NCBI GenBank assembly: GCA_038239485.1 | Contig: JBBSET010000050.1 | Location: 1 to 27,812 of the forward strand | From: DASQEH01 sp038239485 | GTDB taxonomy: Bacteria; Actinomycetota; Actinomycetes; Propionibacteriales; Nocardioidaceae | Length of the DNA: 27,812 bases | Direction: 5' to 3' | Shown here: positions 7,744 through 15,638 of the stretch, one piece after another | How the letters are laid out: each line of letters starts with the position of its first letter | Position numbering within the stretch: position 1 is the first letter of the stretch | Notes under the pieces: model-generated | The model's database searches: none | Seen by the model: only the letters and a program-made list of their open reading frames with translations | Told to the model about the DNA's origin: nothing | Made by a program: the position numbers and the translations under genes

Positions 7744-9396
7744 TCAGCGGCGGTAGACGGCAACCCCGTCCACGTACGTCGCGAGGACGACGGCCGAGGC
7801 CACCTCGTCAGCCCGGCCGGCCACGATGTCTCGGTCCAGCACCACCAGGTCAGCGGCGGCACCGACGGCGACCCGGCCGGTGTCGTCGAGGTGGTTGACC
7901 CAGGCCGACCCCGCGGTGTACGCCGTCAGGGCGGTTCGGACGTCGATGGCCTGCTCGGGGAGGAACGGGCCCACAACGCCGGCCCGGCCCGGTTCACCCG
8001 CGACACCCGGCGCCGTGCGGTTGACGGCAACGTGGATCCCCTGCAGCGGGTCGGGGCTGCTCACCGGCCAGTCGCTGCCGGCGACGAGCCTGGCACCGCT
8101 CGCCACGAGGGACGCGAAGGGGTACTGCCACGACGTGCGCTCGGGACCCAGGAAGGGGATGGTGAGTTCGTCCATCTGGGGCTCGTGCGCCGCCCAGAGC
8201 GGTTGCATGTTCGCTGCCACGCCCAGCGACGCGAAACGTCCGACGTCGTCGGGGTGGACCACCTGGATGTGCGCGATGTGATGCCGGTTGTCGGACGGAC
8301 CGTTCGCGCTCAGCGCCGCCTCGAATGCGTCGAGCGCCTCGCGGCACGCCCGGTCGCCGATGGCGTGCACGTGCACCTGGAAGCCGTGCCGGTCCAGCTC
8401 GGTGACATAGCCGAGCAGCGCCTCCGGGTCGACCATCGACAACCCACTGGTGTCGCGGTGGTGTCCGCACCCGTCGAGGTAGGGCGAGGTCATCGCCGCC
8501 GTGAAGTTCTCCGCCACCCCGTCCTGCATGATCTTGACCGACGTGGCGTGGAAGTTCCGCGAGGACGCGGACTCGCGGCGCTCGAGCAGGCCGGGGATCT
8601 GCTCCGCCCCCCGGCCACGCTCCCACCACAGCGCTCCGACCACCTTCGCCGTCAGTCGCCCGCTGGCGTCGCAGGCCTGGTACGCGCGGAACGCATCGAC
8701 GAGGTGGGAGTAGGTGCCGACGATGGCGTCCTGCCAGGCGGTGATCCCGAGCGAGTGGAGGTAGGTCTGAGCCTCCAGCAGCCCGGCGACCTCGTCCTCG
8801 AGCGTCGTCGGTGGAAGCAGCGCCGATACCAGGTCCATCGCGCCCTCGTGCAGCGCCCCCGTGACCGTCCCGTCGGGGTCGCGCTCGATCCTGCCGTCGA
8901 CGGGATCGGGGGTCCGGGCGTCGACCCCGGCACGCTCGAGCGCCCTGGTGTTGACCCAGGCTCCATGCCCGTCACGGTTCACGAAGAGCGCGGGCCGGTC
9001 GGGCAGCACGGTGTCGAGGTCCTCGCGCCGCGGGAGGCCGCCGGGGAACGCGGCCATCGACCACCCCGCCCCGCTCACCCAGTCGAGGCTCGGGTGGCTG
9101 TCGGCGTACGCCGCGATCGTGTCCAGGTACGCCGACACCGTCTCGCCTCCCGACAGGTCACAGGTGAGCCGCCCCAAGCCACCCTGCAGCGGATGGATGT
9201 GGGCGTCCTGGAACCCCGGCAGCACCAGTCCGCCGGCCGCGTCGACGACCTCGGTCGACGGGCCGATGAGGTCACGGACCTCGTCGCCTCCGACCGCGAT
9301 GATCCGGCCCCGGCTGACGGCGACCGTCGTGTGCCGCTGGTCGGAGTCAGGATCGAAGACCCGCCCACCGGTGATGACGAGGTCGAGGGGCTCCAC
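7744..9396 (-). CDS. YtcJ-type metal-dependent amidohydrolase
   Basis: A cytosolic hydrolase of about 550 aa of the Amidohydro_3 group (exoenzyme regulatory protein AepA/YtcJ type). Features in order: small beta-sandwich start LDLVITGGRVFDPDS, metal-binding GFQDAHIHP (HxH), HVHAIGDRAC, the histidine in IAHIQVVHPDD, and the metal-ligand Asp in AGSDWPVSSPDPLQG. The natural substrate of this group is mostly unknown; N-acyl amino acids or cyclic amides are typical. I chose GTG 9396 over an in-frame GTG at 9417 because AAGAAGG lies nine bases upstream of 9396, inside the end of the cyclophilin gene; the gap to that gene's stop is then 4 bp, suggesting co-transcription. Confidence 0.82.
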   Translation of the reverse strand: MEPLDLVITGGRVFDPDSDQRHTTVAVSRGRIIAVGGDEVRDLIGPSTEVVDAAGGLVLPGFQDAHIHPLQGGLGRLTCDLSGGETVSAYLDTIAAYADSHPSLDWVSGAGWSMAAFPGGLPRREDLDTVLPDRPALFVNRDGHGAWVNTRALERAGVDARTPDPVDGRIERDPDGTVTGALHEGAMDLVSALLPPTTLEDEVAGLLEAQTYLHSLGITAWQDAIVGTYSHLVDAFRAYQACDASGRLTAKVVGALWWERGRGAEQIPGLLERRESASSRNFHATSVKIMQDGVAENFTAAMTSPYLDGCGHHRDTSGLSMVDPEALLGYVTELDRHGFQVHVHAIGDRACREALDAFEAALSANGPSDNRHHIAHIQVVHPDDVGRFASLGVAANMQPLWAAHEPQMDELTIPFLGPERTSWQYPFASLVASGARLVAGSDWPVSSPDPLQGIHVAVNRTAPGVAGEPGRAGVVGPFLPEQAIDVRTALTAYTAGSAWVNHLDDTGRVAVGAAADLVVLDRDIVAGRADEVASAVVLATYVDGVAVYRR

Positions 9397-9400
9397 GGAC

Positions 9401-10201
9401 TCAGGCCTTCTTGACACTCACGTTGAGGATGCTGACCGGCTGGGTGGGGGCCCCGTCCGAGCCGCCGCCGCTGACCCCCGCCTTGGCGATCGCCTCGACG
9501 ATGCCGAGACCCTTGGTGACCTTCCCGAAGATCGAGTACCCGCCACCGGTGGTCGGCAGCGTGGTGTCGGAGTAGACGATGAAGAACTGGCTGCCATTGC
9601 TTGTCGGCGACGTCGCGCGGGCCATCGCGACCGTGCCGGTGGGGAACTGGCCGTTCTTCGGAGCATTCTCGATACCGAAGCCGTATCCGGGCGTACCCGA
9701 CCCGGTCCCGGTCGGGTCGCCGCACTGGAGGACGAAGATGCCGCTCGTGGTCAGCCGGTGGCAGGGGCTGTCGTCGAAGAACCCTTTACCGGCCAGGAAC
9801 AGGAACGACGCCACCGTCTGTGGCGCCTTGGCGCCGTCGAGGACCATCTTCACGACGCCGCAGTTCGTGGTGATCGTCGCATCCCAGGTCGACTTCTTCG
9901 CCAGCGATGGGCTGGGCGCCTGCTTGAAGCTCTGCGGCTTCGCCGGAAGCGCGGGCGCCGTGGTGCAGTGCAGGTTGGACGGTGCGCCGGACGTGGCAGC
10001 CGTGGTCGGGGCCGTGGTGAGCGTGGTGGTGGCAGACGCACCCGCTGCCGCGCTGGACCCGTTGTGGTTGAGCACGACCGCCAAGGCGATCACGGCGACG
10101 ACACACAGCACGGCGATCACACCGACGACGATCTGGGTGCTTCGAGGGGTGGCGCTCTGCCGACTGAGCTCTGCGTTCTTCGGGCGCCTGGTGTTCGACA
10201 T
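9401..10201 (-). CDS. Membrane-anchored cyclophilin-type peptidyl-prolyl isomerase
   Basis: A 266-aa protein with a basic cytoplasmic start, one membrane segment (about residues 23-44), a Ser/Thr/Ala-rich linker and an extracytoplasmic cyclophilin domain (about 100-266). Cyclophilins catalyse cis-trans isomerisation at proline. Visible family blocks are CHRLTTSGIFVLQCGDPTGTG, then NGSQFFIVYSD and IFGKV. The Arg, Phe and Gln of the active site are kept (R in CHRL, F and Q in IFVLQ), but positions equivalent to the Trp and His of human cyclophilin A appear changed to Leu and Tyr, a common bacterial pattern. The ATG has a leaderless -10 that overlaps the previous gene's stop codon. Confidence 0.88.
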   Translation of the reverse strand: MSNTRRPKNAELSRQSATPRSTQIVVGVIAVLCVVAVIALAVVLNHNGSSAAAGASATTTLTTAPTTAATSGAPSNLHCTTAPALPAKPQSFKQAPSPSLAKKSTWDATITTNCGVVKMVLDGAKAPQTVASFLFLAGKGFFDDSPCHRLTTSGIFVLQCGDPTGTGSGTPGYGFGIENAPKNGQFPTGTVAMARATSPTSNGSQFFIVYSDTTLPTTGGGYSIFGKVTKGLGIVEAIAKAGVSGGGSDGAPTQPVSILNVSVKKA

Positions 10202-10207
10202 GTCGAC

Positions 10208-10213
10208 ACCTTA
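10208..10213 (-). promoter_or_regulatory. -10 hexamer of the cyclophilin gene, on the upstream stop codon
   Basis: TAAGGT on the minus strand, six bases before ATG 10201. Its first three bases are the TAA stop codon of the gamma-glutamyltransferase-like gene. Confidence 0.5.
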
Positions 10214-11605
10214 TGAGACGGCCGGATCGATCCGGCACACATCCCCTCCTCGGCGCGGGTCCGCGCCCGGTCCGCTCGAACCGATGGCGGCCACGCCCCC
10301 GAAGTAGGAGTCGAGGGCCGGCCACGTCACCACCTCGTCGTCCTGCGCCAGCCTCTCCAGGACGGACGGCGCGAAGCCTGGCTCCACATGGACGCGCCCG
10401 GGAACCGGGTTCAGCCGAGGTGCCACGATCGCGTCCTGGACCGTCATCCCCCTGTGGAGCACGTTGACCAGCACCTGGAGCAGGGAGGAGCGGATCCGGC
10501 TGCCTCCCGCAGCCCCGGCGACCAGGACCGGGCCGTGCTCGCCGACGACGACGAGTGGGGACATCATCGAGCCCATCCGCCGGCCCGGTGCCTCATCGCC
10601 GCGCACCAGCTCCCCCTCCCCCAGCATGTTGTTGAGGTGGATCCCGAGGTCCCGCAACCAGACCCCCGACGACAGACCGAGGCTGGTGGTCACCGAGCAG
10701 GCGTTGCCGTCGGCGTCGGCGACGGCGAGGCTGGTCGTATCGCCGCGCTTGGGATGGGCTCGCAGAGCGCGGACCATGCGAACGGCGAGCTCGGCCGGGT
10801 CGTCGGTCAGCTCGAGGGTGTGAGCCGTGGCCAGCAGATCGTCCAGGTCGTTGCCGCGCGCATGGATCTGCAGGTCGCCGAAGTCAGCAGTCCGGGCGGG
10901 TGAGGCGCTGACGCGGTACTCGGCCAGGTCCAACATCCCGAGGTCCCCCTGGTCCCCGACGGCGGCGACCATCGCCTCGGCGATGTGCCCGGTGTAGAAG
11001 GCCGCGGCACCCTCGTCTGCGAGGGCTCGCAGGGCGCTGTCCAAGCCGGGATGGAACAAGGTGGCACCTCCGGCGAGGATCTGGCCGTCAGGCGAGTACG
11101 CACCTGCCCCCGCGCCCAGCAGCATCGCCGGCGCGACCGTCGCCAGCACCTTCGAGTGGAGCGGCGCGAAGGCGACGCCGCGCGACGCGTGGGCGATAGC
11201 GGGTGCCACCAGGTCCTTCCACGGCAGATGACCCCAACGCTGATGCAGCGACTCCACGCCGGCAGGGACCCCGGGAACCGCGACGGTCGAGGCCCCGACG
11301 GCGTATGGAACGAGCTGGCCCCCGAAGTCGATCGGGATCTCCAGCGGCGGCACCGCCCGGCGGCCGCCAAGGCCCGGCACCGCGACGAAGAAGTCAACGC
11401 AGTCGGTCGTACCCGTGGCCGCATCGTAGTAGGTCGCGAAACCGCCACCGCCGAGTCCGGTGAAGATGGTCTCCGCAACGCATGATGCCAGCACCATCGC
11501 CACTGCGGCGTCGGCCGCCCCACCACCGGACCTGATGACGTCGGCACCGACCTGCGCCGTGACCGGGTTGCCGGCCGCGACGGAGACCGGCAGCTCAGAC
11601 GTCAC
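10211..11605 (-). CDS. Gamma-glutamyltransferase-like Ntn hydrolase, atypical pocket
   Basis: A 464-aa protein of the gamma-glutamyltransferase family, shorter than the usual 550-580 aa and without a signal peptide. Family blocks are present: GGGAADAAVAMVL, GGGGFATYYD, PGVPAGVESL, the self-cleavage nucleophile Thr290 in GDTTSLAVAD, the RMGSMMSP block and GAAGGSR. Autoprocessing before Thr290 would give two subunits. By memory alignment with the E. coli enzyme, several gamma-glutamyl ligands are missing: the Arg of the FRETAP block is replaced in DFFVAVPG, Asn of the LNTTFG block by Gly, and Gln/Asp of the NNQMDDF block by Met/Glu. It may therefore be an acylase or peptidase with other specificity. 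The GTG start lies 21 bp after glgC, with no clear ribosome-binding site. Confidence 0.8.
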   Translation of the reverse strand: MTSELPVSVAAGNPVTAQVGADVIRSGGGAADAAVAMVLASCVAETIFTGLGGGGFATYYDAATGTTDCVDFFVAVPGLGGRRAVPPLEIPIDFGGQLVPYAVGASTVAVPGVPAGVESLHQRWGHLPWKDLVAPAIAHASRGVAFAPLHSKVLATVAPAMLLGAGAGAYSPDGQILAGGATLFHPGLDSALRALADEGAAAFYTGHIAEAMVAAVGDQGDLGMLDLAEYRVSASPARTADFGDLQIHARGNDLDDLLATAHTLELTDDPAELAVRMVRALRAHPKRGDTTSLAVADADGNACSVTTSLGLSSGVWLRDLGIHLNNMLGEGELVRGDEAPGRRMGSMMSPLVVVGEHGPVLVAGAAGGSRIRSSLLQVLVNVLHRGMTVQDAIVAPRLNPVPGRVHVEPGFAPSVLERLAQDDEVVTWPALDSYFGGVAAIGSSGPGADPRRGGDVCRIDPAVS

Positions 11606-11626
11606 GGTGGATGACGTCCGAGCGGT

Positions 11627-12868
11627 TCAGTTGGGGCCGGTGTAGTCGCCGGCGATGAACTGGTCCTTGCCCAGGACGGTGATGCCTTCCTCCGTCACGG
11701 TGAAGCCGGCCTTCGCGTCGGCCTCGGCATCCACCCCGATCTCGAACCCGTCAGGCACCACGACGTTCTTGTCGATGATGGCGTTGACGACCCGGGCTCC
11801 GCGCCCGACTCTCACATTCTCCATCAGCACGCTCTTCTCGACCGTGGCGCCGGTCCGGACATAGACATTCGTCCCGAGAACGGACCTGGTGATCGTGGCG
11901 CCGGACACGATCGAGCCGCCGCAGACGATCGAGTCGTCCGCGGATGCCGACTCGACGAACTTGGCGCCGGGGACCTGCGGGTGGTTGGTGAAGATCGGCC
12001 AGGCGTTGTTGTAGAGGTTGAAGATCGGCTCGACGGACACCAGGTCGAGGTGAGCTTCGTGGTAGGACGCGAGGGTGCCGACGTCGCGCCAGTAGTCGCG
12101 GTCCCTCGGCGTCGACCCCGGGACGTCGTTGCGCTGGAAGTCGTAGACCGCCGCGTCGTTGCGACCGACCATCAGTGGGACGATGTCGCCGCCCATGTCG
12201 TGGCGCGACTCCTGGTTGGCCGCGTCGTACTCGAGCGCCTCCACCAGTGCCTTCGCGGTGAAGACATAGTTGCCCATCGACGCGAACGACTCGTCGGGGC
12301 TGTCGACCAGGCCGGGCGGGTCCGCCGGCTTCTCCAGGAACTCCGCGATCTGGATGCCGTCGGCCGCTGTCTTGATGACCCCGAACGCTGTAGCCTCCGC
12401 GCGGGGGACCCGGATCCCCGCTACCGATGCCCCGGCCCCGGACTCGACGTGCGCGTCGACCATCTGGGAGGCGTCCATCCGGTAGACGTGGTCCGCCCCG
12501 AAGACCACGATGATGTCGGGCTTCTCGTCCCGGATGAGGTTCATCGACTGGTAGATCGCATCCGCGCTGCCGAGGAACCACTGCTTGCCCAGCCGCTGCT
12601 GAGCAGGTACCGGGGTGACGTAGTTGCCGAGCAGTGTGGACATCCGCCACGTCACCGAGATGTGCTTGTCGAGCGAGTGCGACTTGTACTGAGTGAGTAC
12701 GCAGAGCCGCAGGAACCCGGCATTCACCAGGTTGGAAAGAGCGAAGTCGATGAGGCGGTAGCTGCCTCCGAACGGCACGGCCGGCTTGGCCCTGTCGAGT
12801 GTCAGCGGCATCAGCCGCTTGCCTTCGCCGCCAGCAAGCACGATTCCCAGAACCTTCGGTTTCACCAT
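11627..12868 (-). CDS. glgC: Glucose-1-phosphate adenylyltransferase (ADP-glucose pyrophosphorylase)
   Basis: A 413-aa enzyme making ADP-glucose from glucose-1-phosphate and ATP, the committed step of bacterial glycogen and maltose-1-phosphate synthesis. It shows the nucleotide-binding start LGIVLAGGEGKRLMPLT with the downstream Lys of DRAKPAVPFGG, then QWFLGSADA, FGADHVYRMD and FLEKP, and ends in a left-handed beta-helix domain (CGGSIVSGA, SVLGTNVYVR). It lies divergent to glgA with 82 bp between, the same arrangement as I recall for mycobacterial Rv1213/Rv1212c. ATG 12868 follows a leaderless -10. Downstream on the same strand is the gamma-glutamyltransferase-like gene at 21 bp. Confidence 0.96.
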   Translation of the reverse strand: MVKPKVLGIVLAGGEGKRLMPLTLDRAKPAVPFGGSYRLIDFALSNLVNAGFLRLCVLTQYKSHSLDKHISVTWRMSTLLGNYVTPVPAQQRLGKQWFLGSADAIYQSMNLIRDEKPDIIVVFGADHVYRMDASQMVDAHVESGAGASVAGIRVPRAEATAFGVIKTAADGIQIAEFLEKPADPPGLVDSPDESFASMGNYVFTAKALVEALEYDAANQESRHDMGGDIVPLMVGRNDAAVYDFQRNDVPGSTPRDRDYWRDVGTLASYHEAHLDLVSVEPIFNLYNNAWPIFTNHPQVPGAKFVESASADDSIVCGGSIVSGATITRSVLGTNVYVRTGATVEKSVLMENVRVGRGARVVNAIIDKNVVVPDGFEIGVDAEADAKAGFTVTEEGITVLGKDQFIAGDYTGPN

Positions 12869-12874
12869 GGTCCG

Positions 12875-12880
12875 ACCCTA
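12875..12880 (-). promoter_or_regulatory. -10 hexamer of glgC (leaderless start)
   Basis: TAGGGT on the minus strand, exactly six bases before ATG 12868; no clear -35. The identical hexamer at the same spacing serves glgA on the other strand. Confidence 0.6.
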
Positions 12881-12914
12881 CTGTGAAGCCGCCGTTGTGC
12901 CCACCGTTGCCGCA

Positions 12915-12944
12915 CTGACTTTATGGTGCGGGGACGGATAGGGT
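12915..12944 (+). promoter_or_regulatory. glgA promoter, -35 CTGACT and -10 TAGGGT (leaderless start)
   Basis: CTGACT (12915-12920), an 18-bp spacer and TAGGGT (12939-12944), then six bases to ATG 12951. Of all the leaderless promoters here this has the best -35. Confidence 0.65.
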
Positions 12945-12950
12945 CTGTCT

Positions 12951-14105
12951 ATGCGCGTCGGCCTGCTCACTCGTGAATACCCACCCGATGTCTATGGCGG
13001 AGCCGGCGTCCATGTCGACTTCCTGGCCCGCCATCTGAGGAACCTCGTCGACCTGGACGTCTACTGCATGGGCGCCGAGCGCGAGGGCGCGATGGCGTTC
13101 GCCGAGCAGGACGGGCGGTTCCCCCAGGCGAACCCTGCTCTGCACGTGCTGTCGACGGACCTGGCGATGACCGCGGCCTGCGAGGGCAGCGATCTGGTGC
13201 ACTCCCACACCTGGTACGCCAACATGGCCGGCCACCTCAGCTCACTGCTGTACGGCATCCCGCATGTCGTCAGCGCCCACTCGCTGGAGCCGCTGCGCCC
13301 GTGGAAGGCCGAGCAGCTGGGTGGCGGCTACCGGGTGTCGTCGTGGGCGGAGCGGACCGCGTATCTGGCCGCCGACGCCGTCGTCGCCGTCAGCCAGGGG
13401 ATGGCCCGCGACATCCAGGCGGCCTACCCGGAGGTGTCAGACGAACGGCTTCACGTCATCTACAACGGGATCGACGCGGACTTCTACCACCACGAGCTGG
13501 CGACCGACGTGGTCACGTCGCTCGGCATCGACCTGTCCCGGCCGTACGTCACGTTCGTCGGGCGGATCACCCGTCAGAAGGGGGTCCCACACCTGCTCCG
13601 CGCCGGTCTGGCCTTCGACCCGGACATCCAGATCCTGCTCCTGGCCGGAGCCGCGGACACCCCGGAGCTCAAAGCCGAGACAGATGCGGCGATCGAGACC
13701 CTGCAGGCCAGCAGGGACGGCGTCATCGTGGTGAGCGAGATGCTCCCGCGTGAGAGCGTGCGGCAGGTGCTGTCCCACGCCCTGGCCTTCCTCTGCCCCT
13801 CGGTGTACGAGCCGCTCGGCATCGTCAACCTGGAGGCGATGGCCTGCGAGACCGCCGTCGTCGCCAGCGCTGTCGGAGGTATTCCAGAGGTCGTCGCCGA
13901 CGGCGAGACCGGACTGCTGGTCGACTACACACCCGACGACCCTGCCTCGTTCGAACGGGACTTCGCCGGCAAGGTCAACGCGCTGGTCGCCGACCCCGGA
14001 CTGGCACAGCGGATGGGCGCCGCCGGTCGGGAGCGCGCGGTCAAGTCGTTCGACTGGGCGGCCATCGCCGCCGAGACGGTCAGCCTGTACCGCAGCCTGG
14101 TCTGA
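12951..14105 (+). CDS. glgA: Actinobacterial glycogen synthase / alpha-maltose-1-phosphate synthase (GlgM type)
   Basis: A GT4-family glycosyltransferase of 384 aa using ADP-glucose. The N-terminal Rossmann domain starts MRVGLLTREYPPDVYGGAGVH; the C-terminal donor-binding domain shows FVGRITRQKGV and the EX7E-type motif in PSVYEPLGIVNLEAMAC. The size and GT4 type match mycobacterial Rv1212c, now known as GlgM, which joins ADP-glucose to glucose-1-phosphate to give maltose-1-phosphate for the GlgE glucan pathway, rather than the classical GT5 glycogen synthase of about 470 aa. Divergent from glgC and sharing its 82-bp promoter region. No treS, pep2, glgE or glgB is in the window, so the downstream use of the product cannot be checked here. 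Confidence 0.9.
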   Translation: MRVGLLTREYPPDVYGGAGVHVDFLARHLRNLVDLDVYCMGAEREGAMAFAEQDGRFPQANPALHVLSTDLAMTAACEGSDLVHSHTWYANMAGHLSSLLYGIPHVVSAHSLEPLRPWKAEQLGGGYRVSSWAERTAYLAADAVVAVSQGMARDIQAAYPEVSDERLHVIYNGIDADFYHHELATDVVTSLGIDLSRPYVTFVGRITRQKGVPHLLRAGLAFDPDIQILLLAGAADTPELKAETDAAIETLQASRDGVIVVSEMLPRESVRQVLSHALAFLCPSVYEPLGIVNLEAMACETAVVASAVGGIPEVVADGETGLLVDYTPDDPASFERDFAGKVNALVADPGLAQRMGAAGRERAVKSFDWAAIAAETVSLYRSLV

Positions 14106-14111
14106 TCCGTC

Positions 14112-14138
14112 CCGGGCCGAGCCTCGCATGTTGCCCGG
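14112..14138. terminator. Possible bidirectional hairpin between glgA and the aldo/keto reductase gene
   Basis: CCGGGC (14112-14117) and GCCCGG (14133-14138) form a 6-bp stem with a 15-base loop in the 42-bp gap between two convergent stops. There is no T-run. Confidence 0.25.
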
Positions 14139-14147
14139 AGCTGGATC

Positions 14148-14975
14148 TCAGTCCAGGGTCTCGGGGTCGTCGCCGAGCCGGGTCCCGGAGTCGAGCGCGG
14201 CGATGGCCATGTGGTCGTCGTCGTCGAGCTCGAAGCCGAACAGGTCGAGGTTCGACCTGATCCGCGACGGCGTGACCGACTTGGGGATGATCACGTTGCC
14301 GAGGTCCAGGTGCCAGCGCAGGATCGCCTGGGCAGGCGTCACGTCGTGCTTGTCGGCGATCTGGACGATCGTGGGGTTCTCGAGAAACGCACCGCCCTGC
14401 GCGAGAGGGCTCCAGGCCTCCGTGACGATGCCGTGCTCTGCGTCGAACGCGCGCAGCTCGGCCTGCTGGAGCCACGGGTGCAGCTCGATCTGGTTGATCG
14501 CCGGCACGATGTCGCACTCGTCGAAGAGCCGCTCGAGCTGCGCCGGCTCGAAGTTCGACACTCCTATCGCGCGGACCCGCCCATCGGCGTACAGCTTCTC
14601 GAATGCCCTCCAGGTGTCGACGTAGAGGTCCTGGGTCGGACAGGGCCAGTGCACCAGGTACAGGTCGAGATAGTCCAGGTCGAGGCGGTCAAGGCTGGCG
14701 TCGAAGGCGTCGAGAGCCGACTGGTAGCCCTGGTCGGCGTTCCAGCACTTCGTCGTCACGAAAAGCTCGTCGCGGTCGATGCCAGTCTTCGCGACAGCGG
14801 CACCGACAGCCTGTTCGTTCTGGTAGATCGCCGCGGTGTCGATGTGGCGGTAGCCGATGTCGAGCGCGGCCGTGACCGCCTCCTCGGCCTCGTCCCCCGG
14901 AACGAGGAAGACGCCGAAGCCGACCTGAGGGATCTCGACGCCGTTCGTGAAGGCGACCAGGGGAATGGAAGGCAT
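14148..14975 (-). CDS. Aldo/keto reductase
   Basis: A 275-aa NADPH-dependent oxidoreductase reducing aldehydes or ketones. The catalytic tetrad is complete: D46 in YRHIDTAAIY, Y51, K76 in TTKCWN and H109 in LVHWP. The cofactor region IIPKSVTPSRIRSN is also present. It resembles the AKR5 group (2,5-diketo-D-gluconate reductase-like), but the substrate cannot be read from sequence. The open frame continues about 270 codons upstream, antisense to the deformylase gene; that extension is rejected because family proteins start at IPLVAFTNG and because TACGTT stands seven bases before ATG 14975. It is divergent from def and convergent with glgA. Confidence 0.92.
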   Translation of the reverse strand: MPSIPLVAFTNGVEIPQVGFGVFLVPGDEAEEAVTAALDIGYRHIDTAAIYQNEQAVGAAVAKTGIDRDELFVTTKCWNADQGYQSALDAFDASLDRLDLDYLDLYLVHWPCPTQDLYVDTWRAFEKLYADGRVRAIGVSNFEPAQLERLFDECDIVPAINQIELHPWLQQAELRAFDAEHGIVTEAWSPLAQGGAFLENPTIVQIADKHDVTPAQAILRWHLDLGNVIIPKSVTPSRIRSNLDLFGFELDDDDHMAIAALDSGTRLGDDPETLD

Positions 14976-14982
14976 GCCGGAC

Positions 14983-14988
14983 AACGTA
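14983..14988 (-). promoter_or_regulatory. -10 hexamer of the aldo/keto reductase gene (leaderless start)
   Basis: TACGTT on the minus strand, seven bases before ATG 14975, in the 57-bp gap shared with the def promoter. Confidence 0.5.
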
Positions 14989-15020
14989 TCTCGGCGCACG
15001 ACGTGCCGAGCAGGCTGGGA

Positions 15021-15026
15021 TAACGT
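15021..15026 (+). promoter_or_regulatory. -10 hexamer of the peptide deformylase gene (leaderless start)
   Basis: TAACGT, six bases before GTG 15033. No ribosome-binding site and no clear -35. Confidence 0.55.
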
Positions 15027-15032
15027 CAGCGC

Positions 15033-15638
15033 GTGAGTACGTTGCCCGACGACGGCAATGCTCGGCCGATGACGCGGTGGGGCGAGCCTGTCATGCACGC
15101 ACCGTGCAAGCCGGTGATGGCGTTCGACCACGTGCTGGCGACCCTCGTCGCCGACATGGTGGCCACGATGTACGCGGCCGACGGGGTCGGGCTCGCCGCC
15201 AACCAGGTCTCCGTGGCGCTCAAGGTCTTCGTCTTCGACTGCCCCGACGACGACGGTGTGCGTCATACCGGAGTGGTCTGCAACCCCGTCCTGACGTTGC
15301 CCGAGGGCCGCAGCCGGCAGCTGGAGGAGTCCGAGGAGGGCTGCCTGTCGCTCCCTGGCGCCTTCGCTTGGCACGCCCGCCCCGACCACGCTCGGGTGGA
15401 CGGGCTCGACGTCGAGGGACGGCCGGTCAGCTACGCCGGCGACGGCCTGCTCGCCCGCTGCCTCCAGCACGAGAGCGACCATCTGGACGGCGTGGTCTTC
15501 GGTGACCGGCTGCCGAACCGGGCCCGCAAGAAGCTGTTCAAGGAGGCCGAGCTGCTCGCCGACCAGTTCCCGGCCGGCTGGCCGGTGGAGCCACGCCGCA
15601 GGTCGACGGCCGACATCGAGGCGGACAGCCTCGGCTAG
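15033..15638 (+). CDS. def: Peptide deformylase
   Basis: A 201-aa metalloenzyme removing the formyl group from the initiator methionine of new proteins. All three motifs are present: GVGLAANQV (51-59), EGCLSLPG with metal ligand Cys104, and QHESDHLDG with His146, Glu147 and His150. LSLPG rather than LSVPG and the C-terminal basic tail are ordinary actinobacterial variations. The start GTG 15033 is placed by the leaderless -10. Its TAG stop shares four bases (CTAG) with the TAG stop of the convergent methyltransferase gene, leaving no room for a terminator between them. Confidence 0.95.
   Translation: MSTLPDDGNARPMTRWGEPVMHAPCKPVMAFDHVLATLVADMVATMYAADGVGLAANQVSVALKVFVFDCPDDDGVRHTGVVCNPVLTLPEGRSRQLEESEEGCLSLPGAFAWHARPDHARVDGLDVEGRPVSYAGDGLLARCLQHESDHLDGVVFGDRLPNRARKKLFKEAELLADQFPAGWPVEPRRRSTADIEADSLG

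Noticed and set aside
7669..9414. Long plus-strand open frame (over 580 codons) antisense to the amidohydrolase gene
   Set aside because: High G+C third positions open antisense frames. Its product has no family features, while the minus strand encodes a clear amidohydrolase with metal ligands.
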